From assembly GCF_003931875.1 (NCBI RefSeq), contig NZ_CP034245.1, forward strand, positions 496,001 to 560,000: a DNA stretch of 64,000 nucleotides, given 5' to 3'. The stretch's first letter is position 1; each line of letters begins with the position of its first letter. Shown here piece by piece: positions 16,514-25,470 of this stretch. Source of the stretch: Microbacterium sp. 10M-3C3 (GTDB lineage Bacteria > Actinomycetota > Actinomycetes > Actinomycetales > Microbacteriaceae). A program made the translations under genes and the position numbers. The notes under the pieces were generated by a model. The model was not told where the DNA came from. It did not search any database and saw nothing but the letters and a program-made list of their open reading frames with translations.

Positions 16514-18064
16514 ATGACTCTGTCACCGGTGCGCTTGCGCCTTCTCGTCGTCTCCCTCCTCACGGTGTCGTTCCTCGGCGCCCTCGACCACACCGTCGTC
16601 TCGACGTCACTCGCCACGATCGCGGGCGAACTCGGCGCCCTCGAGCACATGAGCTGGATCATGGTCGGCTACACGCTGTCGGCCACCGTGATGCTGCCCG
16701 TCCTCGGCAAGCTCGGCGACGTGCTGGGGCCCCGGCGCGTCTTCCTCGCGTCGCTCGCGCTGTTCCTGGCCGCCTCCCTCGTGTGCGGGCTCGCGCCCTC
16801 GCTCGGGTGGCTCATCGCCGCCCGCGTCGTGCAGGGCCTCAGCTCCGCCGGGCTGCAGCTGATGTCGCAGACGATCATCGCGCGCGTGACGAGCCCGCGG
16901 CAGCGCCCGCGCTACATGGCGATCATCGGCGCGGCGTTCCCCATCGCGATCGTGCTCGGACCCGTGCTGGGCGGTCTCATCACGGACTTCTGGGGCTGGC
17001 CGTGGGTGTTCTGGATCAACCTGCCGGTCGGCGTCGCCGCCCTCGCCCTGGCCCTCGTCGCCGTGCCGCATCTGCCCGGCGGCGCGCATCCGCGCTTCGA
17101 CGTCGCCGGCGCCGTGCTGTTCAGCGGCGCCCTCCTCGCCCTCGTGCTGGGGGTCACCGCCGTCGGCGAGGGGCTCCTCGTCGCGTCGCTGCTGTGCTTC
17201 GCCGCAGCCGCGGCGTGCCTCGTGGCCTTCGCCTTCGTCGAGCGCCGTACGACCGCGCCGATCATCCCGCTGCCGCTCCTGGGCAACCGCACGATCGCGG
17301 CATGCCTCGCACTGTCGACGATCATCGGCACCGGGCTGTTCGCGATCACGAGCTTCCTGCCCACCTACTTCCAGATGGCCTACCGCACGAGCGCCACGGT
17401 CTCGGGCATCGTGCCGATTGCGACGGTGCTCGGCATGCTCGTGAGCAACCTCGTGACGGGGTCGCTCGTCTCGCGCACCGGTCGCTACCGGCCGTACCCC
17501 ATCGCCGGCACCGCGCTGGCCGCCGGCGGTCTCCTCGTCATGGCGGTGCTTCCGGTCGGGCTGCCGCTGTGGGTGCCGGCCGCCGTCATGGCCGTCGTCG
17601 GCATCGGCACGGGCGCCTTCATGAACCTCATCTTCGCGCTGGTGCAGTCGTCGGCTCCCCGCGAAGACCTCGGCATCGTCACCGCGACCGCGAACCTCGT
17701 GCGCCAGGTCGGCTCGACGCTCGGCACCGCCGTCATCGGGGGCGTCGTCGGCTTCGGCGTGGCGCTGGCGCTGCCGGCGGGCCTGGATGCGGCGACCCTG
17801 ACGCCGCAGAGCGTCCACACCGCCTCCGGCGCCGTGCAGGACGCGGTGGCCGGCGTCTACCACGACGTGTTCGCACCGATCTTCCTGGCCCTCGCGGTCG
17901 TGTACGCGCTGGGGATCGTCGCGGCCGTGCTGCTCCCTGGCGGCCGGCTCTCCGACGAGATGCCCGCCGCAGCTCCTGCCGACCCGCAGACCGCCACCGA
18001 ACCCCAGACCCCCACCGAACCCCAGACCGCTGACGCGGCCCCCGTATCGAGGAGAAACCCATGA
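16514..18064 (+). CDS. MFS transporter, DHA2 family (14-TM drug/aromatic exporter type)
   Basis: About 516 residues from ATG 16514. An upstream in-frame ATG at 16409 would add 35 Arg/Pro-rich residues. The DHA2 features are LDHTVVSTSLATIAGEL in TM1 (the L-D-x-T-x-V-N/S pattern), LGKLGDVLGPRRVF as motif A, and VLGPVLGGLITDFWGWPWVFWINLPVG as motif C. About 14 hydrophobic segments follow. The C-terminal tail has a TATEPQTPTEPQT repeat. This family exports drugs and aromatic compounds by proton antiport. In this cluster it could export a toxic aglycone or intermediate, or import the glycoside. It overlaps the oxidase gene by four bases. Confidence 0.9.
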   Translation: MTLSPVRLRLLVVSLLTVSFLGALDHTVVSTSLATIAGELGALEHMSWIMVGYTLSATVMLPVLGKLGDVLGPRRVFLASLALFLAASLVCGLAPSLGWLIAARVVQGLSSAGLQLMSQTIIARVTSPRQRPRYMAIIGAAFPIAIVLGPVLGGLITDFWGWPWVFWINLPVGVAALALALVAVPHLPGGAHPRFDVAGAVLFSGALLALVLGVTAVGEGLLVASLLCFAAAAACLVAFAFVERRTTAPIIPLPLLGNRTIAACLALSTIIGTGLFAITSFLPTYFQMAYRTSATVSGIVPIATVLGMLVSNLVTGSLVSRTGRYRPYPIAGTALAAGGLLVMAVLPVGLPLWVPAAVMAVVGIGTGAFMNLIFALVQSSAPREDLGIVTATANLVRQVGSTLGTAVIGGVVGFGVALALPAGLDAATLTPQSVHTASGAVQDAVAGVYHDVFAPIFLALAVVYALGIVAAVLLPGGRLSDEMPAAAPADPQTATEPQTPTEPQTADAAPVSRRNP

Positions 18065-19629
18065 CCGACACCCCGACCGTCGTCGTCGTCGGAAGCGGCC
18101 CGATCGGCGCCGCCTACGCGCGCGAGGTGCTGGAGAACCATCCGACGGCGCGCGTCGTCATGTTCGAGGCGGGGCCGCAGCTCACGCCCGTCCCCGGCCA
18201 GAGCGTGCGCAACATCGCCGACCCGGAGGAGAAGGAGCGCGCCCGCGAGATGTCGCAGGGCCCGCAGGCCGGCGCGCATCGCGAATCGCTGGGCCTGCCG
18301 GCCGGCGTCGTCGTGGAGGGCATGTTCACCGCCCGCGGCGGCACGCACCTGATCGACTTCGGCGGGGAGGGCAGCGGCCACGCTCCGAGCTTCCCCGCCG
18401 CTGCCGCATCCACCAACGTCGGCGGCATGGGCGCGCACTGGACGTGCGCGATCCCGCGCCCGCACCAGTCCGAGAAGATCTCGTTCATCCCGGACGACGA
18501 GTGGGAGACGCTCATCGGGCGGGCGGAGACCCTGCTGCACGCGCAGTCGGCCGCGTTCGCAGACTCCCCGATCGGCGGCGCGATCCGTGCGCTGCTCGAC
18601 GAGGAGTTCGGCGCCGAGCTCCCCGAGGGCCGCGGCGTCGGCACGCTTCCGGTCGCCGGAGACCCGCAGCCCGACGGCTCGATGGTGTGGGCCGGCGCCG
18701 ACGCCGTGTTCGGCCCGCTGCTGGACGCCGACTCGCCGCTGTCGCGTCGGTTCCAGCTGCACGACCTCTCGCTCGTGCGCGAGGTCGTGCGCGACGGCGA
18801 CCGCGTGACGGGCGTCGTCGTGGAGGACCTGCGCACGCGCGAGACGCGCACCGTGGCGGCCGACGCGGTCGTCGTGGCCGCCGACGCCTTCCGCACGCCG
18901 CAGCTGCTGTGGGCCTCGGGCATCCGCCCCGCCGCCCTCGGCCGCTACCTCACCGAGCACCCGGTCGTCATCGGCACCGTCGCCCTCGACGCCGACCGCA
19001 TGTCGCGCCACGCGACCGAGGAGCAGCTGGCCGAGGAGCTGGAGCGGCGCGCGCAGAACGCCGCCGACCCGGTGGCGGCGGTCAACCGCATCCCCTTCTC
19101 CGAGCCCGGCCACCCGTACTCGCTGCAGGTGATGTACGCCGAGCGCCCGCCGTTCGAGCTCGACCCGTCGAACCCGCACGCGGGCAACAAGTGGGGCTAC
19201 GTCAACATGGGCTACGGCATGCGCAAGCGGCCGCGCGTGGAGGACGGCGTCACGTTCGACGACGACGAGCGGGACTACCGCGGCTTCCCGAACATGACGA
19301 TCGAGTACGCGCTCACCGACGCCGAGCAGGCCGAGATCGACGAGGCGACCGAGCGGCTGCGCCGGGCCGGTGCGGCCCTGGGCGCGTTCGTCGCGGGCCC
19401 GCGCCTGCTCCCGGCGGGCTCGAGCCTGCACTACCAGGGCACGACGCGCATCGGGCAGGCCGACGACGGCACGTCGGTCGCCGACGCGTACTCGCGCGTG
19501 TGGGGCGTGGAGAACCTGTGGGTGGGCGGCAACGGCACGATCCCCACCGCCACGACCGTGAACCCGACGCTCATGAGCGTGGCGATCGCCGTCCGCGGCG
19601 CGCGCGCCCTCGCCGCGTCGCTCGCCTGA
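18061..19629 (+). CDS. GMC oxidoreductase, pyranose oxidase/C-glycoside 3-oxidase-like (CarA-like)
   Basis: A 522-residue FAD enzyme. The dinucleotide motif is GSGPIG at 11-16. TNVGGMGAHWTCA at about 118-130 corresponds to the pyranose-oxidase block whose His carries FAD in fungal enzymes (here H126). The catalytic His-Asn pair is visible as H457 in LHYQGTTRIG and N501 in TVNPTLM. The family includes pyranose 2-oxidases and bacterial glycoside 3-oxidases such as CarA, which oxidises C3 of the sugar of C-glycosides before CarBC cleavage. ATG 18061 follows GAGGAGAAACCC and overlaps the MFS stop. With the deglycosidase-like pair encoded at 4541-5995, this is the main evidence for a C-glycoside pathway. 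Whether FAD is covalently bound is unknown. Confidence 0.87.
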   Translation: MTDTPTVVVVGSGPIGAAYAREVLENHPTARVVMFEAGPQLTPVPGQSVRNIADPEEKERAREMSQGPQAGAHRESLGLPAGVVVEGMFTARGGTHLIDFGGEGSGHAPSFPAAAASTNVGGMGAHWTCAIPRPHQSEKISFIPDDEWETLIGRAETLLHAQSAAFADSPIGGAIRALLDEEFGAELPEGRGVGTLPVAGDPQPDGSMVWAGADAVFGPLLDADSPLSRRFQLHDLSLVREVVRDGDRVTGVVVEDLRTRETRTVAADAVVVAADAFRTPQLLWASGIRPAALGRYLTEHPVVIGTVALDADRMSRHATEEQLAEELERRAQNAADPVAAVNRIPFSEPGHPYSLQVMYAERPPFELDPSNPHAGNKWGYVNMGYGMRKRPRVEDGVTFDDDERDYRGFPNMTIEYALTDAEQAEIDEATERLRRAGAALGAFVAGPRLLPAGSSLHYQGTTRIGQADDGTSVADAYSRVWGVENLWVGGNGTIPTATTVNPTLMSVAIAVRGARALAASLA

Positions 19630-19636
19630 CCCAGTT

Positions 19637-19682
19637 GCGTGAATCGGCGGCTACCCCTGCCCGGGTAGCCGCCGATTCACGC
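19637..19682. terminator. Long perfect hairpin between convergent genes (bidirectional terminator)
   Basis: Arms 19637-19656 and 19663-19682 are perfect 20-base reverse complements separated by CTGCCC. The hairpin lies exactly between the convergent CarA-like and GH13 genes, with no T-tract on either side. Such a long perfect stem is unusual for a terminator and could be a transcript-protecting or mobile-derived element. Confidence 0.75.
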
Positions 19683-19699
19683 CAGATGCGGGGCTGCGC

Positions 19700-22030
19700 T
19701 CAGTCCTCGGGGCGGATGATCGGGATCGTCCGGGTCACCGGATGCGCGTCCGACTCGGGGTCGGGCGGCGTGAGCAGGAGGAACCGGCCCTCGTAGGGCG
19801 CGAGGTGCAGCGGGAAGCTCTGCAGGTCGTCGACGCGGCCGACGGCCTCGCCCGTCTCGCCGTCGACGACCTCGCTGCGCGGCTCGAGGCACTCCGACCG
19901 CACGGTGCCGTCGATCTCCTCGGGCGAGAAGTTCAGCACCGTGATCTGGATGGGCGCGTCCTCCTGCCGGCGGTCGCCGCCGTCGAGGCGGTGGACGAGC
20001 ACGAGCATGCTCGGATGCGCCACGGGTGGCACGTCGACCTGCGACGCGACCGCGATGCCGTGCTCGCGCCGCACGTCCAGGAGCCCGCGCAGTCGGCGCG
20101 CGAACGAGCCGGGGTCGTCGAGCTGCGCGGGCAGCGAGCCGTACAGCGAACGCGCCCGGGGCATGCCCGCGACGGAGCGCGTCGCATCCGGGGCGACGTC
20201 GAGCAGATCGTGCGCACCGCGTTCGATCCACCGCGTGTCGCCCGACGCGATGAGCGAGCGCACGTCGTCGGCGGGCAGGGTCAGCGTGCCGGTGAGGTCC
20301 CACCCCGACAGCGCGAACACGCCCGGCTGCCACGCGTTGTACTTCGCCAGCAGCAGGTGCGCCTCGCGGATGCCGGCCACATCCGCGTCGACGATGTCCT
20401 CGAGCGTCGGGCGGCCCTGCGCGGCCGCGATGAGCGACGTCGTCGTGCACGCGATGCCGTTCTGCGTGAACGGCAGGTTGTAGTCCGCGTCGACGGTGAG
20501 CACCTGCGTGAGCTCGGCGCGGATGAGACGCGCGAGGTCGCCGCCGGTGATCTCGCCGTGCCGGAACGGGAAGACGTCGTCGCGGTGCGTGGTGGCCCAG
20601 TGCACGAGCTCGTACGTCAGCTCGTCGTGGTTCTGCAGCCCGTGGACGAGCTGCGCGGGCTCCACGCCGAGCTCGAGGGACGTGTTGAGCGTCAGCCGCA
20701 GGAACTCGGTGTCGCCGGTGGCGAGGGCGTGGTGGTAGGCCGGGCGCGTCACGAAGTCGTACGACAGGTCGGCGCCTACGGCGCCGGTGTCGCGGATGTC
20801 CTCCATCGTGAGGTTCAGCTCCTGGAACGTGAAGCCGCCGACCTTGCGCACCATTCCCGCGATGATGTGGTTCGCCGCCTGCGAGAGCGGGTGCCCCTCC
20901 GACCATGCCGGCAGGCCCTCCGCGCTCTTCTCGACGCCGAGGAAGCCGTTCGCGTCGAGCCGCAGCGCGCTCGATCCGAGGTCGCCGAGCGAATGCAGGG
21001 CGTCGCCGATCACGAGCCTCATGCCCGAGAAGGTCGGGTCGAGCCAGTTGATCGAGGGCTGACCCTCCTTGAAGTAGTGCAGGTACACCCAGCGCCGCTC
21101 CACGCCATCGGTGCCCGTCACGGGCGCCGTCGCGCTCCAGTTCGTCTCCTTCACGCCCGGCGTGTAGAAGATGACGCGCTGCAGCTCCCCGATGATGTAG
21201 CCGCGCTCGCTCAGCTCGCGCTCGCGCTCGGCGTCGAGGTTGACGGAGTCCCGGCCCTCGGGCACCTCGGGGAGCAGCCCCCAGTCCTCGGGCGGGATCT
21301 CGATCATGTGGTAGATGCCGGGGTAGTCCTTGTAGGCCATCTCGGCCAGGCGGAAGTCGGCGCCCTTGCCGGTGTGGCCGGGCACGATGTCGTCGATGAC
21401 GCTGCCGCCGTGCGCATCGGCCACGTCCGCGAGGCGCCGGAAGGCGGCCTCGTCGCCGAACTCGGGGTCGATCTGCGTGCTGATGCGGTCGAAGTGGCCG
21501 TCGACGCTCGGGGTCTGCTGCCATCCGGTGATGCCGCCGGCGCGTTTGACGGGCCCGGTGTGGATGCCGGTGATGCCGATCGCCTCGAACGCCTCCCATA
21601 GCGCCTCGTCGCCGAGCGCGTCGAGGAAGGGGACGCCGGGCCGCGTGATGAGCGAGATCGGATAGGCCGTGAACCACACGTCGCTCGTCTCGATCGCGCG
21701 CCGGGCGTCGGGTCGGGCGTAGGGGTTCCGCCACATCGAGGGCTGGCCGGAGAGCTGGCGGCCGAGCACGTCGGCGTCCTTGAGCATCGACTGGCGCACG
21801 AGCCATTCGACGTACGCGGGGTTCGATCCGTTCGCGGTGCGCGGATCGGTCGCGAAGCGGCGGAGCGCCCCGCTGCGCAGCTGATCGCGGGGGCGCAGGC
21901 GGCGCGGACGCGCGGGGTAGCGCTGCTCGTCGTAGCTGATCTCGGGAGCGGCGCTCTCCTCGACCGCCTCGCCCGCGGTCTCCTCGGCCACGCCGCGTTC
22001 CACCACCTCGTGCTCGACCGGCTCCTCCAC
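19700..22030 (-). CDS. GH13 alpha-glucosidase superfamily enzyme, trehalose synthase-like
   Basis: Starts at GTG 22030, chosen because GGGAGGA sits five bases upstream; upstream residues in the open frame look non-coding. The 776-residue product has an acidic low-complexity N-terminus (about 40 residues), then a GH13 barrel. Its motifs are [10 protein letters not shown] (region I), ALRLDANGF with the nucleophile Asp (II), FQELNL with the acid Glu (III) and LQNHDE (IV), plus a C-terminal beta domain. The order and the [25 protein letters not shown] segment resemble actinobacterial trehalose synthase-like enzymes that interconvert maltose and trehalose. Another GH13 specificity cannot be excluded. 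It is a single-gene unit, convergent with the catabolic cluster. Confidence 0.82.
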   Translation of the reverse strand: MEEPVEHEVVERGVAEETAGEAVEESAAPEISYDEQRYPARPRRLRPRDQLRSGALRRFATDPRTANGSNPAYVEWLVRQSMLKDADVLGRQLSGQPSMWRNPYARPDARRAIETSDVWFTAYPISLITRPGVPFLDALGDEALWEAFEAIGITGIHTGPVKRAGGITGWQQTPSVDGHFDRISTQIDPEFGDEAAFRRLADVADAHGGSVIDDIVPGHTGKGADFRLAEMAYKDYPGIYHMIEIPPEDWGLLPEVPEGRDSVNLDAERERELSERGYIIGELQRVIFYTPGVKETNWSATAPVTGTDGVERRWVYLHYFKEGQPSINWLDPTFSGMRLVIGDALHSLGDLGSSALRLDANGFLGVEKSAEGLPAWSEGHPLSQAANHIIAGMVRKVGGFTFQELNLTMEDIRDTGAVGADLSYDFVTRPAYHHALATGDTEFLRLTLNTSLELGVEPAQLVHGLQNHDELTYELVHWATTHRDDVFPFRHGEITGGDLARLIRAELTQVLTVDADYNLPFTQNGIACTTTSLIAAAQGRPTLEDIVDADVAGIREAHLLLAKYNAWQPGVFALSGWDLTGTLTLPADDVRSLIASGDTRWIERGAHDLLDVAPDATRSVAGMPRARSLYGSLPAQLDDPGSFARRLRGLLDVRREHGIAVASQVDVPPVAHPSMLVLVHRLDGGDRRQEDAPIQITVLNFSPEEIDGTVRSECLEPRSEVVDGETGEAVGRVDDLQSFPLHLAPYEGRFLLLTPPDPESDAHPVTRTIPIIRPED

Positions 22031-22193
22031 CGCGGTCCTCCCGTCCTCGTCCGACCCGGTGTGCCCGACGATACCGCCGCCGATCCGATGCCGGGCGATG
22101 CTTGACACCGACCGTCGCCGACGGGCGATGATGCCGCGCGGCCGGCGCAACCCCCGGCGCCCGGGTCGCGCGACGCGGCTAGCGTGAGCGTCC

Positions 22194-22967
22194 ATGGAAC
22201 CCGAGCTGCGCGACGTGCCCGTCGGCGATCTCGTCGTGCGTGTGCACTCGTCGGCGGGGCGCGACGGGCGTCGCCCGTGGGTGCTCGTGCACGGCATCGG
22301 CATGTCGCACCGCTACTTCCGGCGGCTGCACCGCACGCTCGCCGCGCGCGGCGAGACCGTCCACGCCGTCGACCTGCCCGGGTTCGGCGGGCTGCCGCGC
22401 CCGCGGCGCGACCTCGGCATCCCGGCGATGTCGGACGCACTGGCCGAGGCCCTGCGGACGCTCGGCGTGCCGCGCGCGCTCGTCGTCGGGCAGTCCATGG
22501 GCACCCAGTGGGTGACGGCGCTCGCGGCGCGTCACCCGCAGCTGGTCGCCGGTGCGGCGCTGATCGGACCGGTCGCCGACGAGCGTCACCGCACCGCCCG
22601 CGCCCAGGCCGCCGCGCTGTTCGTCGACACGCTGCGCGAAACCCCGGGGGCGAACCTCCTCGTCCTGACCGACTACGCACGGTGCGGCACGGGCTGGTAC
22701 GCCGCCCAGCTCCGGCACATGCTCGCGTACGACGCCGCGGGCGCCATCGCCGAGGTGGCCGCGCCCATCCTCGTCGTGCGCGGGGGGCGGGACCCGATCG
22801 CCGGAGCGCGGTGGGCCCGGCGGATGCGGGATGCCGCCGCATCCGCGCGTCTGGTCGAAGTGCCCGGGCACGCGCACAACGTGCAGCACAGCGCGCCGCG
22901 CACCCTCGCCGCGGCGCTGTCGGCGTGGGCCGCGACGATCGCTCCCGACGCGGGGGAGCGGGGGTGA
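22194..22967 (+). CDS. Alpha/beta hydrolase
   Basis: A 257-residue alpha/beta-hydrolase fold protein. The oxyanion-hole segment [13 protein letters not shown], the nucleophile elbow VVGQSMGTQ (GxSxG), the acid strand [14 protein letters not shown] and the catalytic H in [10 protein letters not shown] complete the triad. It is cytoplasmic (no signal). ATG 22194 is only 163 bases from the divergent GH13 start, so this gap carries both promoters. GTGA couples it to the next hydrolase. The substrate is unknown; carboxylesters are likely. Confidence 0.9.
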   Translation: MEPELRDVPVGDLVVRVHSSAGRDGRRPWVLVHGIGMSHRYFRRLHRTLAARGETVHAVDLPGFGGLPRPRRDLGIPAMSDALAEALRTLGVPRALVVGQSMGTQWVTALAARHPQLVAGAALIGPVADERHRTARAQAAALFVDTLRETPGANLLVLTDYARCGTGWYAAQLRHMLAYDAAGAIAEVAAPILVVRGGRDPIAGARWARRMRDAAASARLVEVPGHAHNVQHSAPRTLAAALSAWAATIAPDAGERG

Positions 22968-23632
22968 GCCGCCTCGCGCAGCGCGCGGCGTGGTGGGTGC
23001 GCGACTACGCCTACGCCGCCGTCTGGCAGCTGCGCGCGGCTGTCGACCGCACCGACCCCGTGCCGCTCGAGGCCGGCGCGGGCACGCCGATCGTGATCCT
23101 GCCGGGCGTCTACGAGACGTGGCGCTTCCTGCAGCCGCTCATCGTCGCCCTGCACGCGCGCGGGCATCCCGTGCACGTGGTCGCCCTCGCGCGACGCAAC
23201 GGCGCCCCCGTCGCCGAGCTCGCGGGCCTCGTCGCCGAGGAGCTGCGCGAGCGCGACCTGCACGACGTCGTCCTCGTCGCCCACAGCAAGGGCGGACTCG
23301 TCGGGAAGGCCGCCATGCTGCGGCGCGACGCCGCCGGGCGCATCCGCGGCATGGTGGCGGTCGCGGCGCCGTTCGGCGGCTCGCGCTACGCGCGGCTCAT
23401 GTGGGGCCGGACGCTGCGGAGCCTGTCGCCGACGGATGCGACGATCCGCGCCCTCTCGCACGAAACGGCCGTCAACGCGCGCATCGTGTCGGTCTACGGG
23501 CGCTTCGACCCGCACATCCCCGAGGGCAGCATGCTCCCCGGCGCCAAGAACGTCGAGCTCGACACCGGCGGGCACTTCCGCATCCTCGCGCACCCGCGCG
23601 TCATGGCGGAGGTCGCCGCGCTCGCGGAGTGA
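22964..23632 (+). CDS. Alpha/beta hydrolase (esterase/lipase-like)
   Basis: A 222-residue protein starting at GTG 22964 inside the preceding stop. IVILPGVYETWRFLQPLI, the elbow VVLVAHSKGGLVGK (HSKGG) and GGHFRILAHPRV supply the Ser and His of the triad, with the acid probably in VYGRFDPHIP. The compact size and H-S-x-G-G elbow resemble triacylglycerol-lipase/PGAP1-like esterases. It has no signal peptide. It forms a two-gene operon with the preceding, unrelated hydrolase. Confidence 0.88.
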   Translation: MSRLAQRAAWWVRDYAYAAVWQLRAAVDRTDPVPLEAGAGTPIVILPGVYETWRFLQPLIVALHARGHPVHVVALARRNGAPVAELAGLVAEELRERDLHDVVLVAHSKGGLVGKAAMLRRDAAGRIRGMVAVAAPFGGSRYARLMWGRTLRSLSPTDATIRALSHETAVNARIVSVYGRFDPHIPEGSMLPGAKNVELDTGGHFRILAHPRVMAEVAALAE

Positions 23633-23639
23633 GCCGGGG

Positions 23640-23975
23640 TCACTCGGGCGCGATCGTCATGCGCGAGATCAGCCCGTCGCGCACCGCGAACGTGATGGGG
23701 CTCGTGCCGTTGTAGCCGTCGCCGCGCACCGTGACGGTGACCACGTACGTGTCGGGCTCGGGGCCGGGGTGCCAGTCGACGACGTCGAAGTGCGAGCGCC
23801 GGCCGATGTTGTCGCTCGCGTTCCACGCCGCCGCGCCGCCCCGCCCGTGGAACGTGCGGCCCCAGTCCTCGAGCACCGCGTCGTCGGTGAACGCGGCGAC
23901 GAACCCCTCCGAGTCGCCGGCGTTGGTCGCGTCGATGAAGGCCGCGATGGGCGCCGGCAGCGGGGCGTTCGTCAT
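23640..23975 (-). CDS. Nuclear transport factor 2-like (SnoaL/DUF4440-type) protein
   Basis: A 111-residue protein from ATG 23975. The cone-fold pattern AAFIDATNAGDSEGFVAAFTDDAVLEDWGRTFHGRGGAAAW is characteristic, and strands VVDWHPGPEPDTYVVTVTVRGDGYNG and ITFAVRDGLISRMTI follow. Such proteins are small ligand-binding domains or isomerase-like enzymes; the specific role is unknown. It is convergent with the hydrolase pair and divergent from the amine-oxidase gene. Confidence 0.88.
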   Translation of the reverse strand: MTNAPLPAPIAAFIDATNAGDSEGFVAAFTDDAVLEDWGRTFHGRGGAAAWNASDNIGRRSHFDVVDWHPGPEPDTYVVTVTVRGDGYNGTSPITFAVRDGLISRMTIAPE

Positions 23976-24040
23976 CCGTCCATTCCAGACGGTGCCGCAC
24001 GGGGGTGTCAATGCGGCGCGGACGGGCCACACTGGTGGAC

Positions 24041-25465
24041 ATGTCGAACGTCACGGCATACGGACACGATCTGCGGCACGACCCCGCGGCGCTGAACGCG
24101 TCGTTCGCCGACGCGCGCCCGGTGTCGTTCTGGCTCGACAGCCCGGACCGCCCGCAGGCTCGCCCCGCGCTCGCGCACGACCTCGACACCGATCTGCTCG
24201 TCGTCGGGGGTGGCTATTGCGGGCTGTGGACCGCGCTGATCGCGAAGGAGCGCGACCCCGGCCGCCGGGTCGTGCTCGTGGACGGCCACCGCATCGGCTG
24301 GGCGGCGTCGGGCCGCAACGGCGGATTCGTCGAGGCGAGCCTCACCCACGGCGCCGACAACGGGCGCCGCCACTTCGCCGACGAGCTGCCGATCCTCGAC
24401 CGACTGGCCGAGGAGAACTTCGAGGCGCTCGCCGCGACGATCGAGCGCTACGGCATCGACGCCGAGTTCGAGCGCGCGGGAGAGCTCACCGTGGCGACAG
24501 AGCCGCATCAGGTGCCGTGGCTGCGCGAGGCCGCCGACGCCGGCGAGGGCGTCTTCCTCGAGGGCGAGGCGCTGCGTGCCGTGGGCGGCTCGCCGCTGTA
24601 CCGCGCCGGGCTCATGGCCGAGCACGGCACCGCGTACGTGCACCCCGCGAAGCTCGCGTGGGGGCTCGCGCGGGTTGCCGAGGAGCTCGGTGTCGTCGTG
24701 CACGAGGGCACGCCGGCGCTGCGCCTGCGGCGGGACGGCGACCGCGTCGAGGTCGACACGCCCCGCGGCCGCATCCTCGCCGCCCGTGTGGCGCTGGCCA
24801 CGAACGGCTTCCCGTCGCTGCTGCCGAGCCGCCGGCTGTTCACCGTGCCGATCTACGACTACGTGCTCATGACCGAGCCGCTGTCGGCGGCGCAGCTGCA
24901 CGCGATCGGCTGGACGGGCCGCCACGGCATCACCGACTCCGGGCGCGAGTTCCACTACTACCGCAAGAGCGCCGACGACCGGATCCTGTTCGGCGGCTAC
25001 GACGCGATCTACCACCGCGGCCGCCGCATCCGTCCGTCGCAGGACGAGCGCGCGGCATCGTTCGAGCGCCTCGCCGACCACTTCCTCTCGACCTTCCCGC
25101 AGCTCGACGGCATCCGCTTCACGCACCGCTGGGGCGGGATGATCGACATGTCCACGCAGCTCGTCGCTTTCCACGGCGCCGCGCACGGCGGGCGCGTCGC
25201 CTACAGCGCCGGCTACACGGGGCTCGGCGTCGCCGCCACGCGCTTCGGCGCCGAGACGATGCTCGACCTCCTGGAGGGTCGCGACACCGCGCGCACGCGA
25301 CTGCGGATGGCGCGCCGGCTGCCGATCCCGATCCCGCCGGAGCCCGTGGCGTACCCGCTCATCCAGGCGATGCGGCGCGCGGTCGCCGCATCCGACCGAA
25401 ACGGCGGCAAGGACGGACTGCTGCTGCGCGCCGCCGGGTGGCTCGGGGTCGGCTTCGACTCCTGA
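24041..25465 (+). CDS. FAD-dependent oxidoreductase (DAO family, PuuB-like)
   Basis: A 474-residue DAO-fold flavoprotein from ATG 24041. The dinucleotide motif is LLVVGGGYCGLWTALIAKERDP, followed by GWAASGRNGGFVEASL, the R-N-G-G pattern of gamma-glutamylputrescine oxidase-type enzymes. The C-terminal FAD segment is RVAYSAGYTGLGVAATRFG. The family deaminates amines or amino acids. An approximately 40-residue N-terminal extension precedes the FAD fold. It stands alone, and its substrate cannot be inferred from context. Confidence 0.9.
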   Translation: MSNVTAYGHDLRHDPAALNASFADARPVSFWLDSPDRPQARPALAHDLDTDLLVVGGGYCGLWTALIAKERDPGRRVVLVDGHRIGWAASGRNGGFVEASLTHGADNGRRHFADELPILDRLAEENFEALAATIERYGIDAEFERAGELTVATEPHQVPWLREAADAGEGVFLEGEALRAVGGSPLYRAGLMAEHGTAYVHPAKLAWGLARVAEELGVVVHEGTPALRLRRDGDRVEVDTPRGRILAARVALATNGFPSLLPSRRLFTVPIYDYVLMTEPLSAAQLHAIGWTGRHGITDSGREFHYYRKSADDRILFGGYDAIYHRGRRIRPSQDERAASFERLADHFLSTFPQLDGIRFTHRWGGMIDMSTQLVAFHGAAHGGRVAYSAGYTGLGVAATRFGAETMLDLLEGRDTARTRLRMARRLPIPIPPEPVAYPLIQAMRRAVAASDRNGGKDGLLLRAAGWLGVGFDS

Positions 25466-25470
25466 CGCGG

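Noticed and set aside
19742..21601. 619-codon plus-strand open frame opposite the GH13 gene
   Set aside because: The minus strand has all four GH13 catalytic regions; the plus-strand frame has no motif.
22031..22303. Upstream extension of the GH13 gene to 22303 or to ATG 22195
   Set aside because: Residues there are Arg-rich and overlap the divergent hydrolase gene; GTG 22030 has a strong GGGAGGA site.
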